From Rhodosporidiobolus odoratus (Eukaryota > Basidiomycota > Microbotryomycetes > Sporidiobolales > Sporidiobolaceae), in contig JAOANU010000010.1 of assembly GCA_034387635.1 (NCBI GenBank), positions 186,001 through 250,000 of the forward strand: a stretch of DNA of 64,000 nucleotides, given 5' to 3'. Below, piece by piece: positions 1-9,961 of the stretch. The notes under the pieces are model-generated. The model ran no database searches. It had not been told where the DNA came from and worked only from the letters and a program-made list of their open reading frames with translations. Positions within the stretch are counted from its first letter, which is position 1. Every line of letters starts with the position of its first letter. A program made the translations under genes and the position numbers.

Positions 1-2
1 TT

Positions 3-567
3 CATCTGGCCATGAACGCCGGAAAGCTGGCAGCAGATCCCAGCGCCATGAAGACAGACGAGTCGAGCGAGACTCACAATTATGTCGTCTTCGTCGGCGA
101 CGAGGGGGGACAGAAGAACTCTGGCGGTCGTCGAGGAGCGGATAGAGGAGGTCCTCTGATTCGTCGCGCCGCCATCGAATGCCGAGCTCGCGGGATCAAG
201 GCCAAGTTCGTCCGTACCCCGGAGCACTTCACCTCGAAGCGATGCTCAAAGCCCGACTGCAAAAGCGCCAATGGTCTGCGAAACGAGTGAGTAATTCCTT
301 CCAATTCTGTTGAGTTCGAGCAAGCTGACACAGCCTGAGTGCAGGCTCTCCCATCCCCGCTACGCCTCGGGGAGCCCGTGCTATCGAGTTGTTGCCTGTG
401 ATGGACCGGCCGGCCAGAATCGACCGCATGCCTCCCACCGCGACGTCAACGCCGGCGTCAACATCATCGCCAACGGGATCAGCTACCTTCGGAACGGTCG
501 ACAAGCTTGGCAGCCTAGGGCAAAGTCTCAGACGAAGGGCAAGGGAAAGGAAAAGGGAAAGGCATAG
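3..567 (+). CDS. Fanzor/TnpB-like RNA-guided nuclease, C-terminal part (5' end outside window)
   Basis: Two exons are visible, about 3-286 and 345-567, joined by a 58-nt intron (donor GTGAGT, branch GCTGAC, acceptor GTGCAG) that restores the frame. The frame is open to the left edge, so the true start lies outside. The fragment (165 residues from the first visible Met) has the TnpB/Fanzor tail: PEHFTSKRC with a conserved Glu just before TSKxC, a zinc-ribbon-like set of four Cys (CSKPDC, then CYRVVAC), and the RuvC-III motif HRDVNAGVNI with the catalytic Asp. It ends in a Lys/Gly-rich tail. In characterised Fanzors the RuvC-II glutamate is displaced toward the zinc finger, and the Glu in PEHFTSK fits that position. 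Family knowledge: TnpB and Fanzor are RNA-guided DNA endonucleases using a guide encoded at the element's 3' end. The motifs support family membership well; whether the whole protein is intact cannot be judged here. Confidence 0.8.
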
Positions 568-847
568 GGGAGGTAGAAATTGGGGTGGCTGAAGGGTGGG
601 CTTGATTTGGGTAGGAGGAGCGCTTGCCATGATGATAGGACTTCTCTCTCGTAGTACTGTGGCTTCTCTGTTGACTCTTTGTCGCTGTTTCCCCTCTCTC
701 TTTCATCTCTCCCTTCCTGTAATCACGGGTCGCTTGATGCACACGAGAGGAATCAGAGAGCCGAGAACACAGGCTTGGTTTCATGCAACACACAAGTCTC
801 AAGCGGGAAGAAAAGTAGACACTGACGAGAAGGAGGAACTACGAGTC
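568..847. other. Convergent intergenic spacer; only room for the nuclease element's right end and guide RNA
   Basis: These 280 nt lie between the stop of the Fanzor-like gene and the stop of the convergent downstream gene. No coding sequence is supported. Fanzor and TnpB guide RNAs usually overlap or follow the 3' end of the nuclease gene, so any such RNA and the element's right end should fall here. I see no clear terminal repeat, and the left end is outside the window. Confidence 0.5.
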
Positions 848-2032
848 TCAAGTGTAACGAGTGCGCTTGCGGGAGGAGCTACCGTGATCGGCGAGTGCAG
901 CCTGCGGTAGCGACTGGTGAGCACGAGGGAAAGAAAGGAGGGAGCAAGAGAGAGGGGACCGCACCACCTGCTCACGCAACTCGGTGTTCTGCCGGAGAAA
1001 CCAAGTCAGCTCGGAAAAGTAGCAAAAGTAAGAACGAGAGACCAGGCGTACCTCCTTCTTAAGCTCGGCGTTATCGAAGCGGAGTTGCTTGAGCTTGGCC
1101 TCAATTGGGCTGACGGGAGTATAGTCCTGCAGAACAACAAGTCAGGCAAGAAGAGTGGGAGAGGAGAAAGGGAGACAACGTACAAACTCTTTGATCTTGC
1201 CCGTTCCATCCTCAAAGGTGATACAGCCCACCAGCTCCTGAATCTTGCGCATAGCCGCATCTTCGCTCGGCAGAGGAGGGAAATCTTCGGCGCTCAATTG
1301 GGCGAGCTGAAACCTGTGGACGTCGCGATCTTCGAGGTACTCGTCGTAGCCTTGGGCCAGGGCGCATGTGAGCCCGTAGAAGATCTTGTAGTAGGCGCGA
1401 TTCTGGCTAATGTTGAGGTAGTACTTGCTGTCGTCCAGCTCGTGGCCGGTTAAATGGTGGGACAGGTTGGAAATGAGAGAGTGCGGAAGAAAGTCGCATG
1501 TCGGGTCGGGGAACGGGAGAGGAAGCTCGGCATGGAGGCTGTTCTTGTGAAGGTTTGCGATGATATATTCCTGGAGGAGAGTTGGGAGACCGGTCGTGAC
1601 TTGGCCGGCTTGAAGGGCGATCTTGAAGGCGCAACGACAGACGGGGGACAGGTCGCGCAGCCATACCCAGAGGCGACACTGGGCTGACTCGGGCGCATGG
1701 ATGTTGCCGCAGACAAGGTAGGGTCTGCGAGAACCAGTCCTCAGCAAAATATAGAGGAAGGGACAGAGGGGAAATGTACTCGAGGTAGTGAAGGTTTGTC
1801 TTCGAGATCTTGAACTGAGCGGGATACGGCTTACAACCATACTCGAAGCAGTAACAATGCAGGACTGCCAGAGCAAAGGGATCAGCAATCGTAACCGAGG
1901 CGCGGGAAGAGTGAGCGGAACAGGCATACAAGGCTCGAGATCGTCCAGTTTGGCCTGCTCAACAGCCTCAATGGTCTTGAGCGAGTTGCCGTGCTTGTCG
2001 CAGGGAGGAGGCGTATCCTCAACAAAGCCCAT
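848..2032 (-). CDS. Hypothetical protein with C-terminal leucine-zipper-like coiled coil
   Basis: A six-exon model gives 292 residues with all phases consistent. Exons (minus strand) are about 2032-1930, 1864-1780, 1724-1184, 1126-1052, 988-968 and 901-848. It starts MGFVEDTPPP and ends in a heptad-rich helix (EAKLKQLRFDNAELKKE, then NTELREQ) followed by a basic tail, SSSRKRTRYT. The middle has no motif I can name. The tail is spread over two short exons (75 and 21 nt), and the donor after the 21-nt exon (GTGGTG) is weak. A longer upstream open frame reaches 2566, but its composition is not protein-like, so the ATG at 2032 is preferred. Function unknown; a coiled-coil dimerisation role is inference. 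Confidence 0.55.
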
Positions 2033-2564
2033 GATGTGGTTGATGTGGTGATCGATGCGGTGGATGAGAGAAGTGGGGTGAAGGAGAGAAGAAGGAATGC
2101 GGTGCGACCCTGTGTCGGCTGCAGCCAAGGTGGCATTCGAGCAAACAGGAGGCAGGACGAAGCGGGAAGCGAGATTGCCCAGGGCTCGCTTGAGAAGGTC
2201 AGTCATCAGCAAACGAGCGGAGAAATGTGCGGAGTGAATACGTCTTGAACCAGCGCAGAGATCAATCAGACACGTTAACAGGGTACGCTGTGTGAGCAAG
2301 CGAAGCAAGCAGTACAGCGAGACACCTTGCACAGGTTGAGCGAGCCGAGGACCATGAGCGAGCGAGATGACCCAAATTGAGAAGGTCGAAAGGTTGTCAA
2401 CCGGAGAGAGGACCAGAACCGGACCACTGGGGATGAGTAGGCCGCATGCAGGCGAAGTAGACTCGCACAAGAGCGAGGTCGTGCGATGGTTTCCGAGAGG
2501 GATGCTGAAGCGTAAGAAAGTACATGGATGCGTGCACCGGGCACGCCTCCTGAACTCAGTTCTC

Positions 2565-3518
2565 ATGACTTTCTCTCGCGCTTGTCCGCTCTCTCTTTCT
2601 TTCCTTCAGTTCACTCTCTCCCAACAGCATCTTGAACCGAGGTGAGTATCTTGTATCGACTCGTGCTTACCCTTGGGCAAAGAGCTGATCTTCTCTTGCC
2701 CGCTCCGCTCCCTCTCCCGTCCCTCCCTCTGCTACACCGCTCCTCCTGCCGCCTTCTTCGATAGCTCAGCGTTCAAGGATGCCTCCAACCTCACCTGGAC
2801 TGGTCAAGTGCTGGAGGAAGGCAAGACACAGTGAGTCTTTTCTGATGTACTGGGTTTGTCTGAAAGCAGTGGCTGACCCGTAACTCGGCGCACAGGTCTG
2901 TCGATGCGGACCTCCAAGTGAGCAGTATCTGACAGATTTTACGCGTACCCGGCTAACGTGGGACCCTGTTGAGTACCAGGCTCCAGCTGAATCACCCCCG
3001 CATTGTTTCCCTCTCCGTTCATCTCTTCTCTTCTGCTCTGTGGTTTTGAGGTGCGTATGCTTCATATCCCACCAGCGACTGGCCTTGCTGACTTACTCTC
3101 TACATAGCTTCACCCTCCCTCAACCGATCCTCCGCCCCGTTGTCTTGTTGACCCTGGTGCGCGCCGCTTCTCTCTCTCTCGCTCTTTCGAGTATTCAGAT
3201 CTTGACCCACTTGGCTCTTCAGGGCGTCTGGTCATTCCGGCTTGCCGTAGAGTGACTGAGGTGGTGAGGGGAGTTTGTCTCTTTTCAGGCCGCCCAGACA
3301 AGGACGGCGGCAGGGGCCTTTGTGGACCCGGTGCTGTAGCTCAAACCACGTCCGATGAAGCGGGGAGGTTGTACGAGTTTTTGGGAGAAAAGGAAGGGGG
3401 GGATTTGGAGAAGATTAGGGAGAACCTGGAGGGGAGGATGGGGTGGATTTGGGAGGAGGATTTGGAGAAAGAGGTGGAGAGGGTGGGGAGGATGATGAAG
3501 GACTCCGGCAAAGAGTAG
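2565..3518 (+). CDS. Poorly resolved multi-exon small gene, function unknown
   Basis: Several good splice signals bracket short open segments: about 2565-2641, 2765-2830, 2896-2917, 2980 onward, and a final open segment ending at 3518. The second and third read as one frame (FKDASNLTWTGQVLEEGKTQ, then SVDADLQ). The last segment encodes an acidic helical tail, LYEFLGEKEGGDLEKIREN, ending MMKDSGKE. I could not find a splice set that joins the middle to the C-terminal segment without a stop, so the model is incomplete. The CT-rich stretch before 2640 looks like a 5' leader. It is short, helical at the C-terminus and without recognisable catalytic motifs. The alternative is a spliced noncoding transcript with a chance ORF at its end. 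Confidence 0.3.
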
Positions 3519-3794
3519 AGATGGGTAAGTTCTGGTATACGGTGTTAACGCACGCAAATCCGATCGACTAGAGAACGCAGCGAGACGAGGCGAGTAAGCA
3601 GAGCGTGCGGAGCGACTTATACTCGGCTCAAATGGTCGTCGCATGAGCAGTATGGCCTTAGCCTCACTGCTCGGGTCGACGAAGGAAGCAATTTTACAGG
3701 CAACAAGCTCAAAACCAACGGCGACAAAGACAAAAGACGACAGTCCCTAACCAGAACAACCTTTCGCTAAACCCGCCTCTCCCTTTTCTCCCCC

Positions 3795-6700
3795 CTACAT
3801 CTGCGTAGAACGGAATCCCCCTCGTCCCCACTGCGGTCTACCTAGCACACCCCCGCTACGGCCGCCTTTGACGCCTCCGAATGGTTGGAAGTTTGAGCTC
3901 TGATTCCTCGGACCGGTGGGAACGCGGTTATGAGCACCGCTCGCTAGTTTTGTGGCGGGAGAAAAGGAAGGGTTGACGAAAGCGGAGGTCGAGGACATTG
4001 CTGGAGGGTTGTAGACGACGTTGGAAGGCGCAAAGGCGGGGTTTAAGTGACCGCTATACGGACCGTAATTGAGCGGAAGAGGTTTGGCATGAAACGCCTG
4101 TGAGTGACCAAGATGCGGAAGAGACCAGGAAAACAAGAAGCAGGTCAGTCCAGGGAAGCGAGCTGATGCAGCGACGTGCGACGCACGGGATTCTCGACGC
4201 CCTCCATAGCGCTACCTTGCCCATCTACGACCTCCTCCTGCGCAGCCGGCAGGCAGTGCGGCCATATCCCGCCTTCGCCCTCTTCATCCTCATGAACGAC
4301 GCCTCGACCTCCCTCCTCAGCGCTTCTTCATGATCGAGCCCAGCCGATTGAGCACCATGCCCGTCGTCAGGGTGACTCCCGGGCGTGTTCGTGCGCGAGG
4401 GAACAAAAGCAGGTTGTTGTTTGCGGCCGGGAAGAGTCGAAGGACCGACGCTGGATCCAATATGAGAAGGGTTCGTCACGTGATGGGACGTGGACGGGAA
4501 GCCTGAGTCGATGTTGTGGCGTAGAGCTTGAGCGGTGAGAGCGGGGCGAGGGGGAGAAGGCGGAGTTTCACGAGAACCGCCAGAGTGGCGGTAATTTGTC
4601 GGCGAGGGAGAGAGTGGGGTGAGGAAGGCGGCTTCGTGCGAGACGCAAGACAGACTGTCAGTACAGGAGCAGGGTGCATGCCAAGGTAAGAGAAGAAACC
4701 CACGCCTCGGAGCCGTCCAAGCGGGCTCGTTCAGGCGGATAACACGCTGAACTTCCTGAAGCGCGTCCAGGAGCTGCTCGTCGCGCACAAACTTGAAGAT
4801 GAGCTTGCAGCCCTCTTCCGACGAGAAGACGAGGCCGACAGCGACCCTTGCGACGCGTTCGATGAAAGGGACGACGCTTTGATCGCCGACGAATTCTCCG
4901 GCGACGCTGCAGGGGATACTGGGTAGGCGTCTCTCATTGGTCAGTACTCGTATCACATGACTGCCGATGGGAGCAATCGGCGAGCTCTGACGTACTCGAG
5001 CTTGTACACCCTCTTCCCGTCGCCCTCACCGACCGGGACCGGCGGCATCTTCCTTTCAGGCCTTTTACCGACCGCTTCGGGCTGAAACTTAGCAGAGCAC
5101 CTGTTGAGGTGCGAAGTGCTTGATGGCTGCTGTAGGGTGGGCTGGTGAGGAGCGTGGCGACGAGGACGGGACTCGCCATGACGAGTTTGAGAAGGTCCGC
5201 GACTCCTTGAGTCGGATTTCGCTATGAACGAGGACCGGTCGTTCCTCCTCCTCGCTGCCTGCGGCTGGGGGGAGACGGAAGGTACCTTGCGACGCGACGA
5301 GCCTCTGCTGGTATCGTGGTAGTCGAACCGGTCGGACGAGCTTAAACGTTCGCGCGAGATGGACCGAGTCTTGCCGTCCTCTGAGTGGCCGCGGAAGCTG
5401 CTGCGCCAGCCTGAAGACCACGAGTCGTTGGTAGAAGGACGTTTTGGATGCTCCGCTCCGAACTCCCGATGGGGATTGACGCGGCTCAACGTCGAGTTGC
5501 GACGTTGAGGAGGAGGAGACAAGGACCGCTCGTCTCGCTGACGGTAATAGCCCTCCCTCGAGGACGCGTAGGACAGAGAACGACGACGAGATACATCTGG
5601 AAGGCCGGCGCCACGGAGTGTGCAAGCAACAGTGGGAGTTGGCGGGAGTGTGTCTGCGATGGAGCGGCGGCGAGAGGGTGGAGGGCCTTGACCCCGGGGC
5701 GGATAAGGCACCCGATGGCCCGTGGACATTGTCGGAGGTCGGGACCCGGATGGCTCACCTGCCCAGCGCTCTTGCAGGGCGAACCTGGTCAGCAGCTTGC
5801 AGCGGTTGTCGAAAAAGGTACACCAACGTTCATCCTGAATGCGGGGCCAGTCGAAGTCGCGCCAGTGGCCCTTGAGCTCAACGTAGACGAAGTCGCGCAA
5901 GAGGCTCAGTAGCCGGTTAATGGCGCCAGGCGTGCCGACCATGTCCAGTTCGGATCTTCCGTCGTCCCGAAAATACACCTTGAGGTGAGCCATGTTGGCC
6001 GCCTGGGTAATGTCTCGCCGCTTGTTAGGGACCTTGAGCAGGCGTACGCCGATTTCGCGAAGAGGAAGAACGAGTTCGTAGCGGTAAGCCTCCAGGTGAG
6101 GCGGAGGTGCCGGAGAGAAAGATGCGAGAAGGCTGCATCCGTGGAAGAAATCGTCTCGCTTCTGGGATATGTGGAGCAAGTTCCGCTGCAGGTATACCGT
6201 AAGTCGTCAGGACGAAGAGGGCAGAAGGGTCTCATGGAAGGAATCCCTCACCTTTTTGGGGGACTCAGGTGCTGGTGGACGGCCGCGACTCTGCTGTACA
6301 GCCTGGCCAGGCTCATAAGCGGGGGCGGTGCCGAAAGGCTGCAGGTCGATGGGTCAGGCGAGCAAACAGCAGACAATGTCAGAGAAAGCCGTTGCGCACG
6401 GCTGTGCTGCACTCGCCAGCATTCTTGACCGGATTGGGTGACCGCAGTACGTAGGACAAACGCGAGGGCTGGATAGCACGAGGTAGTGAGTACTGTGGAC
6501 GCCCTCCAGCGGAAGCAGGGGGGGTGTTGCACCTACACATCTCTCGAGCCGCTCATCATCTTCGACGTCCATCGCCATTTGCCCCGGACCTGGCCGCCCC
6601 TCGGACGCGCGACAATCTAGCACCTCGCGCTCGCCATCCGACTCGACGGCACTGCTCTGCATGTCCTCGTCCTCGCCGATATCAATATGGGCGAGGGCGT

Positions 6701-6902
6701 TTGGTTGATCGAGTGAGTCGGGTTGCGGTTTCTGCAGCGGGTGTAGGTGTTCTCTAAGTTCCCCTTCCTCCGCAGAGGCGTGACTGAAGGAAGGGCTGCG
6801 GCGCGTAAGAAGCTCTCGTGAGGGTCCCGAGCGAGTGGGGGAGGGGGAAGGACTGCGACGGTTACAGATTGGAGAATCGGGGAATGCTGGTTTGAAGCTC
6901 AT
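3795..6902 (-). CDS. KH-like-domain protein with Ser/Arg-rich linkers, paralogue of the 26-28 kb gene
   Basis: The ATG at 6902 opens a Ser/Pro-rich N-terminus (MSFKPAFPDSP). Exons about 6338-6252 and 6185-4996 follow, then 4930-4704 and 4631 onward. A first KH-like unit begins YELVLPLREIG, contains DMVGTPGAINRLLSLLRD and ends GHWRDFDWPRIQDERW. A second begins YKLERLPSIPCSVAGEFVG and ends DALQEVQRVIRLNEP. Between them lies an Arg/Ser-rich linker. Neither unit has a good GxxG loop, so RNA binding is inferred from the paralogue, which has IGxGG. The 3' end is unresolved: one frame stops at 4225, while another is open from about 4330, crosses a strong intron (GTGCGT...CACAG) and ends at 3795 in a Gly/Arg-rich tail (GGVKGGRSGG). 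The first intron's donor (6410-6550) is also uncertain. Confidence 0.55.
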
Positions 6903-7271
6903 CGGATCCGCTCGGTTCAGCTAAGCGCGGTCGGTGGACTCGTGGGAAAGAAAGAAGGGAGTAGAGAAGCTCCCCAATACCAATATCAGGAGAAGAAAGA
7001 AAGGAGACGACTGGGTCCGAGCGAGGTCTAATGTAAACTTTATCAAGAACTCCGAGAACCCCATTTTGACTACCGCACAACCACCTGAACAGCAGCAACC
7101 AGTCGGCTCAACCCAGTAAAGCCCCAACGAACACTTTTTTGCGAGCTCGCAGGAAGCTCACTTGAGAAGGCCAAGAAAATCACAGCCTCGTCCGTTGCAG
7201 TCTTAAGGCGCTCCGGCTCGAGCTTCTGCGTACTGTACCTCCCTCTGCTACGACAAGATCCCTCTGCCGTT
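6903..7271. other. Intergenic spacer between tandem minus-strand genes
   Basis: This stretch separates the stop of the Ser/Pro-rich gene from the start of the KH-like gene. It must hold the terminator of the former and the promoter of the latter. I see no recognisable element. Confidence 0.4.
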
Positions 7272-8738
7272 CTACCACAGCAGAGCCATCAGCGCCGCGA
7301 TTGCTCTCTGCGTCTCCATCGCCTCTCCCGGAAAAAGCCCTATCTCCTGAACCGTTTCATTGCTGCAAGCCAACGGCAAACCGGTCGGGTCCAAGTCCGG
7401 GATAGGTGTCGAGGAAGGCGAAGAAGGGGCGTTGGAAAGCGGCGAAGAAAGGGTGTGCGTCTCGAGCTCGTTGTTGTTGAGAGGTGGAAGGGCTCGAGTT
7501 GGCGGTGGTAAAGGTCGTTCAGGCGTGGCAGGACGCGAGCCAGCGTCCGGAGAATCGAGCGCAGTGATTCGTGCTGGTACCGGCGGCTGACTCAGCGGAG
7601 AGCGCGAAGGCTGATCGGCGTCGGCGTCGACTTCAAGGCGCTCCTTATCTGCCCCGCGCGCCTCTGCCTCATTTGCCGCCTGGTCAACCCCTAAGCCGTT
7701 GCCCTCACCGAGTACCGTAGTCGACAGCGGCGATACGGGGAACCTGTCGAACGCGTCCACCACGTAACCTTCCTCCTCCGAAACTGCTTCCTCAACTGCT
7801 TCCTCAAGCGCCTTCAACTGCAATACGTCCGAAAGCGCACCCACCTCCGGCACGGGATGCGAAGCAGCACCAGGATGGAGGTAGGCCTCAACCCAATCTG
7901 GCAGGCTGTCCCTCTTCAGCGGGAGGCAAATCAGCTGTGCCTCGTCGCTTTCCTCAGCCGGCGGCGGTAAAGGCGGGAGTGGAACGTGTGCTGGGACTGG
8001 AGGAAGCGCACGAGGATGAAAGAGCGGGGAATCTGGTGCGGGAGAAGATGCGCTGAGAGGAAGAAGGGGAGGTGTAGCAGGAGGAGATGGGGGAATAGAG
8101 GTATCGCGGTCGACGATGGAGGACGTAAGAGACGGGGTCGAGGGGCCGTAAGGGTGGAAGATGTGGCTGACGATGGGAAATGGAGGAGGAGTATCATGAG
8201 AGGTATAGGAGGAAGGAGTGCGAAGGGACGTATCGGGGAAGCGGCGGATAGTTGGCATGAGAAGGCGGAGGCGACCGATGGACCTGCTTGCTGCTGTGCG
8301 ACCGACGGAACAACGAAAGACGCTTCTTTCGAGCTTCACCGCGAGGAGGTGTTGTTGGCTGTTGCACTTCCCCTTTAGGCTCCTCGTTTGTCACGACAGG
8401 GAGAGCATGGTGATTCGGCGGATGTGCCGAAGCTGAAGCCTTACGAAGCACGCGTGCCTTGTATGAGGAGTGGTCTTCGCCTTGTGGAGATGAATGCGGC
8501 GAGAGAATCGAAGAGAGCAGGTGGGAAGGGGGCTTGGGCAGGGAATGGAAGGGAAGCGAGAAGCGACGATGATGAACGAGTTGGCGAGGTGAGGGGTGGT
8601 TGCTGTGGTCGAGGGACTCAGCAGTAGTTCCTGCAGTGTCGAAAAATCAACGAGGTTGAAGGCTTTTGGAGGACCAAAAAGCTACTTACGAGAGGAACCC
8701 TCCGATGCCTGCTTTGACGGAAAGTGCAAGTTGGTCAT
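7272..8738 (-). CDS. Ser/Pro-rich hypothetical protein
   Basis: The ATG at 8738 begins MTNLHFPSKQASEGSS. A clear intron (GTAAGT...CTGCAG, about 8693-8631) leads into a long open frame containing RKKRLSLFRRSHSSK. A change of frame is needed between 8340 and 8167 to reach the second long frame (HIFHPYGPSTPS...), which ends at 7272 with AIAALMALLW. An intron from GT at 8275 or 8302 to the AG at 8167 would restore frame, but both donors are poor; a sequencing or real frameshift is the alternative. The protein is low-complexity, with Pro-rich stretches (PPLPPPAEES) and one acidic helix, EAVEEAVSEEEGYVVD. No domain is recognised; a scaffold or regulatory role is only a guess. Confidence 0.5.
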
Positions 8739-9063
8739 CTTCAGCCTTCCTTACCAATGCGTTGCAAGCAAGCAGCAGAGTACTGGTCAGAATGACCAGC
8801 CGGAGTCAACCGAAGGTGCTTCAAGCGGGTCTCTCCATGCTTGAGGCCGGTTGAGGTTGTCTCAGAAGGGTCGAGAAGGCTTGCGCAGGGGAAACAGTAA
8901 GCCGAGATAGGTGGGAATTGAGTGCGCCGACGTCTTGACGACCCTAGTTGAAGTAGGCTGGCGGCGATGTGGCAGCAGACGCGCGCGAGAAGCCGAAAAG
9001 GGCGAACTGAGTTTCCGGCACTGATTTGCGTTTATGCTACAGCTTTGCACGTTGTATTTCGGC

Positions 9064-9961
9064 TCAAACTGTGTCAAGTGGTGTCAGCGAGGGCTTAAAT
9101 CCGCAGAGTCGGGGAGAAGAGGGCAAGACGCACCAACGCTAACAGTCACGTCAATGTTACCACGAGTTGCGCGGCTGTACGGGCACATCGCGTGCGCCGC
9201 TTCCGTCAGCTTTTTGATCTGCTCGTCGCTGAGACCGATCTCCTTTAGCGGCGCCGAGTGGACCTTGAGCTCGACAGCGAGTAGGAAACCCTGCAAGAAA
9301 GCAATTGTCGAGGTCAGATCTCCCAAGGACGTTTCGAGCAGCATCGCTCGGGCAGGAACAGGACCAGGTGCGGCGGACAACGTCGCGCAGACCAGATGAG
9401 GGGCTAAGAGAGTAAGCAAGCGTACCGGTTGCTTGTCAGTAGCGTCCTTGCCAATGCTGACGATAGCGTCGACGGTGGTCGATTTGGGCAGCGGCTTGGC
9501 GCCCTGGTTGAGCTGACCGTGCGTGGCGCCGAGAGCGCTCAGGAAGCACGTCGCGTAGGCTGCACGGCAAATCAGGTCAGCTTCTCTTGCAGCATTGCCA
9601 AACCTTGGAATCAGGTAGGGAATGGAGACATACCGGCACCAAAGAGCTCTTCCGGGTTGTGGTACTTTCCAGCGCCACCGAGCTACACATGAGCGAGTCG
9701 CAATCGGTGGAAGGGGAGAGACAAGACTGTCAGCAATTTTTCGCAAGTCCCAGCCACGAGCGGCCAGCGACATACCGCCTTGGGCAGATCCATCTTGAGC
9801 TCAAGGCTTCCAGCCTTAGCCTTACCATCCGCACGAGATCCGCTGGCAGAAGTGTGGGCGACGTAAGGGTCTTTGAGCTGGTTTACCGTCGAGGCGAAGC
9901 GAACTTGGGTAGCACGACGGGGACCGGTGCGAGCGAGAGCGAGGGCGGCGGAGCGGAGCAT
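9064..9961 (-). CDS. Ohr/OsmC-family organic hydroperoxide resistance protein, probably mitochondrial
   Basis: Five exons (9961-9776, 9682-9634, 9559-9426, 9290-9134, 9068-9064) give 176 residues in frame. The N-terminus MLRSAALALARTGPRR is a typical mitochondrial presequence. The family signatures are present: NPEELFGAAYATCFLSAL with the first catalytic Cys and the conserved Glu, then HAMCPYSRATRGNIDVTVSV with the second Cys. Family knowledge: Ohr proteins are thiol peroxidases reducing organic and fatty-acid hydroperoxides with lipoyl-protein reductants. Most residues needed for that are visible. The last coding exon is only 5 nt long including the stop. The neighbours are unrelated. Confidence 0.93.

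Noticed and set aside
1142..2566. A 474-codon open frame on the minus strand taken as one protein
   Set aside because: It runs through three introns of the six-exon gene, and its N-terminal half upstream of 2032 is not protein-like.
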